Below are positions 1-6,413 of a stretch of DNA of 6,413 nt, piece by piece; within the stretch, counting starts at the first letter, position 1; each line of letters begins with the position of its first letter. Below the pieces are notes generated by a model that ran no database searches, was not told the origin of the DNA, and worked only from the letters and a program-made list of their open reading frames with translations. The translations under genes and the position numbers were made by a program. The stretch is from SIG459 sp045532145 (lineage in GTDB: Bacteria > Bacillota > Clostridia > Oscillospirales > Oscillospiraceae). The DNA lies in NCBI GenBank assembly GCA_045532145.1, contig JAZSFJ010000066.1:1-6413 (forward strand), written 5' to 3'.

Positions 1-1995
<1,995 letters not shown>

Positions 1996-2008
1996 TTAAA
2001 CACTTAAC

Positions 2009-2042
2009 CCCCCTGCTCAAAATATGAGCAGGGGGATTTTTT
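2009..2042 (+). terminator. Rho-independent terminator of ppdK
   Basis: A perfect 11-bp stem (2009-2019 CCCCCTGCTCA pairing with 2025-2035 TGAGCAGGGGG) has a 5-base loop AAATA and is followed by six T (2037-2042). It starts 13 bases after the ppdK stop, so it closes the ppdK transcript and separates it from the nitroreductase gene. Confidence 0.95.
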
Positions 2043-2128
2043 GCTTTAGGTGATTTTATCACGGAAGAAAACATAATTATCCTCTATTATAAAGCCATAA
2101 AGAATAAAACGAACAAGGAGGATATACC

Positions 2129-2995
2129 ATGAACTACACTGCTCTCATTCACAACAGAAAGTCCGTCAGAGCCTTCTCCGATAAAAAGGTCCCCCTCTCT
2201 GTTGCCAAGGATATAAACCACTATTTCTCCCTCGCCGAAAAGCGTCTTGTTCCCGGTCTGAAACTTGAGCTCCACATCTTCAACATGGATGTGCGGGAGG
2301 CACTTGAGGAGGCTGCGGGCTACAACAAATATCTGGTTGGCGCACCTCAGTATCTGGTGCTGCTTTCCGAAAAGCATCCCCTTGCCGCTCTCAACGCTGG
2401 CTACATAATGGAGGATCTGGTGCTGAAGCTCAGCGACATGGAGCTTGAGAGCTGCTGGGTCACCTTCACCGACAGCGAGCTTATCAAGAGCTCTCTGGGT
2501 ATAGACTCCCCTCTGGATGTGGCCGCCATCGTGGCCTTCGGCTATGGCCTCAAGACCACCAAGGAGCTGCGGCTCAACATCAAGACCATGTCCGACGTGG
2601 ACGTTGTGGCAAAGTATCGCTACATGGAGCCCAAGCGCAGCGTAAGGGAGCTTGTTTACCTCAATGACTGGGGCAACGGTGAGGGTCTTGCCGAGCACAT
2701 CGGTTTCTACGGCGATATGCTCTGGGAAGCTTTCTACGCCGCCAGCCTCTCCCCCAGCTACCTTAACCGCCAGGCCTACGGCTTCCTCCTCCATGATGGT
2801 GGTGTGAGCCTTGTGAAAAGACCCGATGACTACACCACCGAGCACGACGGCGCTCTCAGTCTGGGCATAGTTCTCCTCCACTTCAGCGCAGTCCTCGGGG
2901 GCTGGCTTGGTAATCTCAAGTGGAAGCTGGGTGAGGATGTGGCCTCCCTCCCCCTCCCCGAAGGCCACAGCGTGGTGGCTACTCTGGCGCTGTAA
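2129..2995 (+). CDS. Nitroreductase family protein, TM1586-type (putative FMN-dependent)
   Basis: This 288-residue protein starts at ATG 2129, with AAGGAGG (2115-2121) seven bases upstream. It shows the two-half layout of the TM1586 nitroreductase subgroup. The N-terminal half opens with NRKSVRAFSDKKV (residues 9-21), the R-x-S-x-R-x-F signature that holds the flavin phosphate in nitroreductases, and ends with the FGYG turn (137-140) typical before the C-terminal arm. The second half begins at KRSVRELVY (169-177) and carries the SPSYLNRQAYGF segment (208-219), resembling the 'PSxxNxQPWxF' flavin/substrate segment of the family. No signal peptide or membrane helix is evident, so it should be cytosolic. 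The likely role is NAD(P)H- or ferredoxin-linked reduction of an unknown substrate; the sequence does not say which. It stands alone between two terminators. Fold assignment is good, substrate unknown. Confidence 0.85.
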   Translation: MNYTALIHNRKSVRAFSDKKVPLSVAKDINHYFSLAEKRLVPGLKLELHIFNMDVREALEEAAGYNKYLVGAPQYLVLLSEKHPLAALNAGYIMEDLVLKLSDMELESCWVTFTDSELIKSSLGIDSPLDVAAIVAFGYGLKTTKELRLNIKTMSDVDVVAKYRYMEPKRSVRELVYLNDWGNGEGLAEHIGFYGDMLWEAFYAASLSPSYLNRQAYGFLLHDGGVSLVKRPDDYTTEHDGALSLGIVLLHFSAVLGGWLGNLKWKLGEDVASLPLPEGHSVVATLAL

Positions 2996-3040
2996 GAGGG
3001 TTTACTGCCCATAAAACCAAGAGCCAAATAAAACAACACA

Positions 3041-3088
3041 GTAGGGGCGACCTGCGGTCGCCCGCGGACGAGCAATGCTCGCCCCTAC
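3041..3088. repeat. GTAGGG...CCCTAC palindromic repeat with two nested hairpins
   Basis: The outer arms 3041-3050 (GTAGGGGCGA) and 3079-3088 (TCGCCCCTAC) are perfect inverted copies. Inside, and competing with the outer pairing, are two perfect hairpins with 3-base loops: GGGCGACC-TGC-GGTCGCCC (3045-3063) and CGAGC-AAT-GCTCG (3069-3081). This is the architecture of REP-like intergenic elements: one can fold as a long stem or as two side-by-side hairpins. It lies 46 bases after the nitroreductase stop and has no T tract, so it is not a normal terminator. No clear target duplication is visible. Confidence 0.8.
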
Positions 3089-3116
3089 AAAACTCAAATA
3101 GAGATTTATCTGCTGC

Positions 3117-3164
3117 AACACAGCAGGGGTGCGGACCGATATGTCCGTCCCCTGCTGTGTTTTT
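3117..3164 (+). terminator. Long compound terminator hairpin downstream of the nitroreductase gene
   Basis: A 13-bp perfect stem (3117-3129 AACACAGCAGGGG with 3149-3161 CCCCTGCTGTGTT) is capped by a second 5-bp stem (CGGAC 3132-3136 with GTCCG 3143-3147, loop CGATAT). The short internal loop between them is TG on one side and T on the other. The descending arm runs into five T (3160-3164). It lies about 120 bases past the nitroreductase stop and likely insulates the epimerase gene. Its inner GCGGACCGATATGTCCG core looks like intergenic repeat material, so it may be a repeat doing terminator duty. Confidence 0.85.
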
Positions 3165-3181
3165 CTCTACAAAACTTTCTG

Positions 3182-3210
3182 TTCACTTTTCAGGGCAACA
3201 ATGGTAAACT
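3182..3210 (+). promoter_or_regulatory. Candidate sigma-A-type promoter for the epimerase-mntP unit
   Basis: TTCACT (3182-3187, 4/6 of TTGACA) and TAAACT (3205-3210, 4/6 of TATAAT) are separated by 17 bases, just after the 3117-3164 terminator. The predicted transcript would start near 3217, giving a short leader that includes AAGGAGG at 3228-3234. Both hexamers are weak, but position and spacing fit. The spacer contains the TTTCAGGGCA box that also occurs upstream of the MATE gene. Confidence 0.35.
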
Positions 3211-3242
3211 AATGCCATACAAAAAATAAGGAGGCCATTCTC

Positions 3243-4121
3243 ATGGAATATACCCTCTCTCTTGGCAGCATAAAGGCAAAGGTAAATTCTCTCGGCGCAG
3301 AGCTTGTTTCTCTCACCGACGAAAAGGGCACCGAGTATATCTGGCAGGGCCACCCCAGCGGCTGGACAGGACGCAACCCCAATCTTTTCCCCGTTATCGG
3401 TGCCGTAAAGCCCGGCGGCATACTCTACGGCGGCGAGGCTTACCCCACTCCCCGCCACGGTTTTGCACGCCAGGCAGAGTTTTCCCTTGTGGAAAAAACC
3501 GAGGCTGCCATCTGCCTTGAGCTCAATGACAGTGCAGAAACTCTGGCTGTATATCCCTATCACTTCCGTCTGCGCATCAGCCACCATCTCACCGAGAATG
3601 GCTTCCGCACAGATTATCAGGTCCTGAACACCGGAAACGAAGATATGTATTACTGCGTAGGCGGTCACACTGCCTTCAACTGCCCTCTCTCTCCCGAGGA
3701 GAAATTCTCCGACTGGAAGCTCATCTTCGAGCAAAAGGAAGAAAAAGAGGCCATGCTACCCCTTGAGGGCGGCTTCATAAGCTTCGACTACACCATGTCC
3801 GCCATAAAAGAGGGCAGCTTCATTCCCCTTGATCACGAGCTCCACGACCGCATCGACACTCTTATTTTCGACGGACTGAACTCCGGCTCAGTTTCCCTCA
3901 TGGGCCCCAAGGGTGACGGCGTCAAGATGGACTTTTCCGACTTCCCCATGATAGCTTTCTGGACCGCTCCCGGCAAACACGCTCCTTATATATGCCTTGA
4001 GCCCTGGCAGGGCTGCGGTGCGCTGGAAAATGAGGACGGGGAGTTTGCCCACAAGCCCCATGCAGTCCGCCTCGCCCCCGGGGAGAGCAAAATTTTGGGC
4101 TATACCGTAACAATACTCTGA
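3243..4121 (+). CDS. Aldose 1-epimerase family protein (LacX-like mutarotase)
   Basis: This is a 292-residue cytosolic protein, the usual length for LacX-type members of the galactose mutarotase superfamily, with ATG at 3243 and AAGGAGG (3228-3234) eight bases upstream. Landmarks: NPNLFPVIG (residues 45-53), RHGFAR (71-76, with the conserved substrate-binding Arg and His), GGHTAFNCPL (140-149, with His142 as the expected general acid) and CLEPWQG (251-257, with Glu253 as the expected general base). Both members of the His/Glu pair are therefore present, and the enzyme should interconvert alpha and beta anomers of an aldose or a related sugar. LacX-type proteins are more divergent than GalM and their true substrates are often unknown, so galactose should not be assumed. 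It is followed after 14 bases by mntP and probably shares its transcript. No sugar transporter or kinase is adjacent to narrow the substrate. Confidence 0.9.
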   Translation: MEYTLSLGSIKAKVNSLGAELVSLTDEKGTEYIWQGHPSGWTGRNPNLFPVIGAVKPGGILYGGEAYPTPRHGFARQAEFSLVEKTEAAICLELNDSAETLAVYPYHFRLRISHHLTENGFRTDYQVLNTGNEDMYYCVGGHTAFNCPLSPEEKFSDWKLIFEQKEEKEAMLPLEGGFISFDYTMSAIKEGSFIPLDHELHDRIDTLIFDGLNSGSVSLMGPKGDGVKMDFSDFPMIAFWTAPGKHAPYICLEPWQGCGALENEDGEFAHKPHAVRLAPGESKILGYTVTIL

Positions 4122-4135
4122 GGTACGCATACACA

Positions 4136-4714
4136 ATGAATTTCTCCTTTTTTCTCAAAAGCATAGGCCTTGGCGCGGGCCTTGCCATGGACGCCTTTTC
4201 CGTCTCTCTGGCAAACGGCCTCGGCGAGCCTAAAATGAAGCTGCCCCGCATGGCTCTCATTGCAGGCACCTTTTCCTTTTTCCAGTTCCTGATGCCCATG
4301 ATAGGCTGGGTTTGCGTGCATACGGTGGTGCAGGTTTTTTCCTCCCTTGAAATGTTCATCCCATGGATAGCCCTTGTGCTGCTCCTTTTCATCGGCGGCA
4401 ATATGCTCCGGGAGGGCATAAAGCATAAGTGCAGCGAAGAGGAAAAGCCCGCCGTTGGCTTTGCGGCGCTGCTGCTTCAGGGCGTGGCCACCAGCATAGA
4501 CGCTCTCAGCGTTGGCTTCACCATAGCGGACTACACCTGGTTTTCCGCTTTTATCTGCTGCCTTGTCATTGCAGTTGTCACCTTTATCATCTGCATGGGC
4601 GGCCTCGCCATAGGCAAGCGTTTTGGCACCTGCATGGCAGGAAAGGCCTCCTGTCTCGGTGGAATTATTCTCATAATTATAGGCATCGAGATTTTTATCA
4701 CGGGGATTCTGTAA
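4136..4714 (+). CDS. mntP: Manganese efflux pump MntP
   Basis: The 192-residue polytopic membrane protein matches the length and six-helix layout of MntP (formerly YebN), which exports Mn(II). It has the tandem family signature: GLAMDAFSVSLANG (residues 15-28, Asp19) and ATSIDALSVGF (118-128, Asp122). These acidic motifs lie in helices 1 and 4 and form the metal path, which fits an internally duplicated protein. A further acidic residue, Glu185, sits in the last helix (GIIL...GIEIF). A charged cytoplasmic loop (LREGIKHKCSEEEK, 91-104) separates the halves. The ATG at 4136 lies 14 bases after the epimerase stop; the best Shine-Dalgarno is GAGGT (4120-4124), which overlaps that stop, implying translational coupling. 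The end is a double in-frame TAA TAA (4712-4717). No manganese riboswitch precedes it. Confidence 0.95.
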   Translation: MNFSFFLKSIGLGAGLAMDAFSVSLANGLGEPKMKLPRMALIAGTFSFFQFLMPMIGWVCVHTVVQVFSSLEMFIPWIALVLLLFIGGNMLREGIKHKCSEEEKPAVGFAALLLQGVATSIDALSVGFTIADYTWFSAFICCLVIAVVTFIICMGGLAIGKRFGTCMAGKASCLGGIILIIIGIEIFITGIL

Positions 4715-4722
4715 TAAGGTAC

Positions 4723-4750
4723 ACAAGGGAGGCCCAGGCCTCCCTTGTTT
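4723..4750 (+). terminator. Hairpin terminator after mntP
   Basis: Perfect inverted arms 4723-4734 (ACAAGGGAGGCC) and 4737-4748 (GGCCTCCCTTGT) leave only CA between them, so the real hairpin probably has 10 bp with a CCCAGG loop. The T run is short (4748-4750, then GATT), so termination may be incomplete, but its place 8 bases after the mntP stop and the stem strength support the call. Confidence 0.75.
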
Positions 4751-4772
4751 GATTATACAACAGAAAATTACC

Positions 4773-4803
4773 TTTCAGGGCATAATTGTACCTTGTAATG
4801 GCC
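4773..4803 (+). promoter_or_regulatory. Possible regulatory box upstream of the MATE gene, shared with the epimerase upstream region
   Basis: TTTCAGGGCA (4773-4782) followed 13 bases later by TAATGGCC (4796-4803) resembles 3188-3216 upstream of the epimerase gene, where TTTCAGGGCA is followed 12 bases later by TAATGCC. The box ends over the MATE -35 hexamer. It could be an operator or an activator site. No regulator gene is present here to pair it with. Confidence 0.3.
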
Positions 4804-4821
4804 GCTTTCGGGAGATATAAT
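4793..4821 (+). promoter_or_regulatory. Sigma-A-type promoter of the MATE transporter gene
   Basis: TTGTAA (4793-4798, 4/6 of TTGACA) lies 17 bases before a perfect TATAAT (4816-4821). Transcription would start near 4828, leaving a leader of about 40 bases before the TTG start. It lies after the mntP terminator in an AT-rich stretch that stands out against the GC-rich genes. TTGTA pentamers recur at 4786, 4793, 4821 and 4829, around both promoter hexamers. Confidence 0.6.
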
Positions 4822-4855
4822 TGTAATATTGTAAATCTATCTCAATTATTCCTCA

Positions 4856-4862
4856 GAGGTGA
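4856..4862 (+). promoter_or_regulatory. Ribosome binding site that decides the MATE start (TTG at 4868)
   Basis: GAGGTGA (4856-4862) matches seven consecutive bases of the anti-Shine-Dalgarno complement AGGAGGTGATC. It includes the GTG at 4859-4861, so that GTG cannot also be the initiator served by this site. The in-frame TTG at 4868-4870 lies eight bases after GAGG, the ideal spacing. Confidence 0.65.
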
Positions 4863-4867
4863 CGCAT

Positions 4868-6238
4868 TTGAGCAATTCTATTTCCAAAGACCTTACCACC
4901 GGGCGTCCTTTCCGGCAACTTATAACTTTTTCCATTCCCTTTGTTATCTCCAACCTGCTGCAGCAGGCCTATAACCTGGCCGATATGGCCATCGTTGGCC
5001 GTTTTGTGGGCTCCGAGGGCCTTGCCGCTGCCAGCGCAGGCGGCGAGATAAGCATGTTCTATCTCTTCCTCTGTATCGGCTTCTCCGCAGCAGCCCAGAT
5101 AATTATTGCCCAGAACACGGGCGTGGGCAACACAAGAGGCGTCAGCCGCACTATTGGCACCATCTTCACCTTCCAGTTTGTGCTTGGTGTTGTGCTGTGC
5201 ATTGTGTCCATCGTCTTCTGCGATCCCGTCCTCCGGCTCATAAATGTGCCCGAGGAGGCTTTTCAGTACGCCCACGAGTATTCTCTGGTGCTTTTTGCGG
5301 GAATGGTTCCCGTTTTCGGTTACAACACAGTAAGCGCCATACTCCGCGGCATGGGCGACAGCAAGCACCCCATGATGTTCATCATGCTCTCCGCATCCCT
5401 GAACGTTATTCTGGACCTTCTCTTTGTAGGTCCTCTGAAAATGGGCTGCTTCGGCGCGGCGCTGGCCACCGTTCTTGCCCAGACTGCCGCCTTTGTGGTA
5501 AGCGTAATCTTCCTTGTTCGCAACAAAGAGGCCATAGGCTTTGATTTCAAGCCCAAAAGCTTCATTCCCGATAAAGCCATTCTCCGCTCCGTAGTATCCC
5601 TCGGTCTGCCCATGGCACTGCAGAATGCCGCGGTTTCAATCTCCATGCTCTATGTGAACTCCTACATAAACGCCATGGGCGTTGTTGCCGCCGCAGCCAC
5701 AGCCGTGGGCAACAAAGTCACCATGCTTGCCACTATATGCACTCAGGCTCTGTGCACCGCCGGAAGCTCCATTGTGGCCCAGAACTTCGCCGCCGGCAAG
5801 CACAAGCGTGTTACTCTCACCCTTGTTTACACCACCATAATAAGCGTGGTCTACTGCGGAATAATGTCTCTGCTGCTGATGCTCTTCCCCGAGCAGATAT
5901 TCGGCATATTTGACCGCAACCCCGAGGTGTTGGCCCTCAGCCATCTTTACGCCCCCATCGGCGTTGTGAACTTCTTCGGCTTTGCTTCCCGCTCTCCCGC
6001 AATCAGCTTCATAAACGGCATAGGCAACTCCAAGCTGGCCTTTGTCACCGGCTTTGTGGACGGCATCGTGGCCCGCATCGGCCTCAGCATCCTTTTCGGC
6101 GTCAGCCTTGGCATGGGAATCAGCGGCTTCTGGCTTGGCTCTGCCATCGCCGGATATGTGTTCCTCCTGGTAGGCGGCGTTTACTACGCCATGGGCACAT
6201 GGAGGCATCGCAAAACTCTGGTGAGCACGGAAGAATAA
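4868..6238 (+). CDS. MATE family multidrug/metabolite efflux transporter
   Basis: This is a 456-residue inner-membrane protein with the 12-helix layout expected of MATE (NorM/MepA/DinF) antiporters, which export cationic drugs or metabolites using Na+ or H+ gradients. I place the start at TTG 4868 because GAGGTGA (4856-4862) is its ribosome binding site; the upstream in-frame GTG at 4859 would add only three residues (M-T-H). The family's internal duplication is visible. IPFVISNLLQQAYNLADMAIVG in the first half parallels LPMALQNAAVSISMLYVNSYI in the second, and QNTGVGNTRGV (~82-92) parallels QNFAAGKHKRV (~305-315). RGMGDSKHPM (~160-169) and the following LNVILDLLFVGPLKMGCFGAA segment are typical of bacterial MATE proteins. 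The gene appears monocistronic, with its own promoter and no adjacent regulator. Substrate cannot be read from sequence; a drug role is only one option. Confidence 0.92.
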   Translation: MSNSISKDLTTGRPFRQLITFSIPFVISNLLQQAYNLADMAIVGRFVGSEGLAAASAGGEISMFYLFLCIGFSAAAQIIIAQNTGVGNTRGVSRTIGTIFTFQFVLGVVLCIVSIVFCDPVLRLINVPEEAFQYAHEYSLVLFAGMVPVFGYNTVSAILRGMGDSKHPMMFIMLSASLNVILDLLFVGPLKMGCFGAALATVLAQTAAFVVSVIFLVRNKEAIGFDFKPKSFIPDKAILRSVVSLGLPMALQNAAVSISMLYVNSYINAMGVVAAAATAVGNKVTMLATICTQALCTAGSSIVAQNFAAGKHKRVTLTLVYTTIISVVYCGIMSLLLMLFPEQIFGIFDRNPEVLALSHLYAPIGVVNFFGFASRSPAISFINGIGNSKLAFVTGFVDGIVARIGLSILFGVSLGMGISGFWLGSAIAGYVFLLVGGVYYAMGTWRHRKTLVSTEE

Positions 6239-6247
6239 GCTCATCTC

Positions 6248-6411
6248 GTAGGGACCGGCGTCCCCGACGGTCCGCCCATCCCGGCTTGTCCGGGGGCGCA
6301 TAATCTTAGGCCTCAGGCCAAGAATATATAAATTGGGTGTGACGTATTCTCTCTAAACAGGCACTTTCTTATAGCTTATACCGCCGGACCGTCGAGGACG
6401 CCGGTCCCTAC
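6248..6411. repeat. 164-base element bounded by long inverted repeats (MITE-like or paired REP palindromes)
   Basis: Arms 6248-6274 and 6385-6411 are inverted copies matching at 26 of 27 positions (the one mismatch pairs 6264 with 6395), beginning GTAGGGACCGG and ending CCGGTCCCTAC. Each arm is itself palindromic: GGACCG 6252-6257 pairs with CGGTCC 6268-6273, with an alternative GGAC/GTCC fold at 6252-6263. The 110-base interior has two smaller hairpins, CCCGG-CTTGT-CCGGG (6280-6294) and CTTaGGCC-TCA-GGCCAAG (6305-6322, one bulged A), then an AT-rich part, and no convincing gene. It begins 9 bases after the MATE stop and may also act as its transcript end. The right border is two bases from the window edge, so a target duplication cannot be tested. 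Confidence 0.75.
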
Positions 6412-6413
6412 AA

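Noticed and set aside
2055..2093. Promoter for the nitroreductase gene (CATAAT at 2072-2077 or TATAAA at 2088-2093)
   Set aside because: Good -10-like hexamers exist in this AT-rich leader, but no -35-like hexamer lies 16-18 bases upstream of either, so I cannot choose one. A promoter is expected here because of the upstream terminator.
2087..2968. A 293-codon open frame on the - strand opposite the nitroreductase gene
   Set aside because: The + strand frame has a clear family match, AAGGAGG and a good start; the antisense frame has no recognisable motif and is a by-product of GC-biased third positions.
2996..3242. A small gene or structured RNA in the gap before the epimerase gene
   Set aside because: The region is accounted for by the palindrome, the terminator and a short promoter/leader; I find no start codon with a ribosome site leading to a plausible small protein, and no recognisable RNA family.
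4100..4726. A - strand open frame opposite mntP
   Set aside because: Antisense to the clear MntP signatures and hydrophilic without any known motif; its start falls in the terminator region.
5636..6301. A long - strand open frame opposite the end of the MATE gene
   Set aside because: Its product is rich in Gly, Ala and His with no domain, and it lies antisense to a conserved transporter and the palindromic element; a shadow frame.
6275..6384. A gene or tRNA inside the 164-base inverted-repeat element
   Set aside because: Only two small hairpins and an AT-rich stretch are present; there is no cloverleaf, no T-arm consensus and no convincing open frame.

Overview
The window looks like chromosomal DNA from an anaerobic Clostridia-type Firmicute, most likely an uncultured gut member of the Oscillospiraceae/Ruminococcaceae. 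This is an inference from four things: a Clostridium symbiosum-like pyruvate phosphate dikinase, strong AAGGAGG ribosome binding sites, GC-rich third codon positions, and GTAGGG...CCCTAC palindromic repeats between genes. All five genes lie on the + strand and the region reads as ordinary core and accessory metabolism. I see no defence island, prophage, CRISPR array, RNA gene or new multi-gene system.

Layout: 1-1995 is the 3' three quarters of ppdK (start outside the window), closed by a textbook terminator at 2009-2042. 2129-2995 is a stand-alone flavin nitroreductase-like protein of the TM1586 type. 2996-3242 is gene-free and carries a nested palindrome (3041-3088), a long terminator hairpin (3117-3164) and a possible promoter. 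3243-4121 (aldose 1-epimerase, LacX type) and 4136-4714 (MntP manganese exporter) are 14 bases apart and probably one transcript, ended by the hairpin at 4723-4748. A promoter at 4793-4821 serves a MATE efflux transporter that most likely starts at a TTG codon (4868-6238). The window closes inside or just past a 164-base element bounded by 26/27 matching inverted arms (6248-6411).

The genes do not form one pathway. ppdK links pyruvate and phosphoenolpyruvate in pyrophosphate-based glycolysis, the epimerase supplies sugar anomers to catabolism, and the other products concern flavin redox chemistry, Mn(II) export and drug or metabolite efflux. The points most worth checking are an abrupt codon-usage switch inside ppdK near base 545-600, the GTAGGG/CCCTAC palindromes, and a TTTCAGGGCA box shared upstream of the epimerase and MATE genes.
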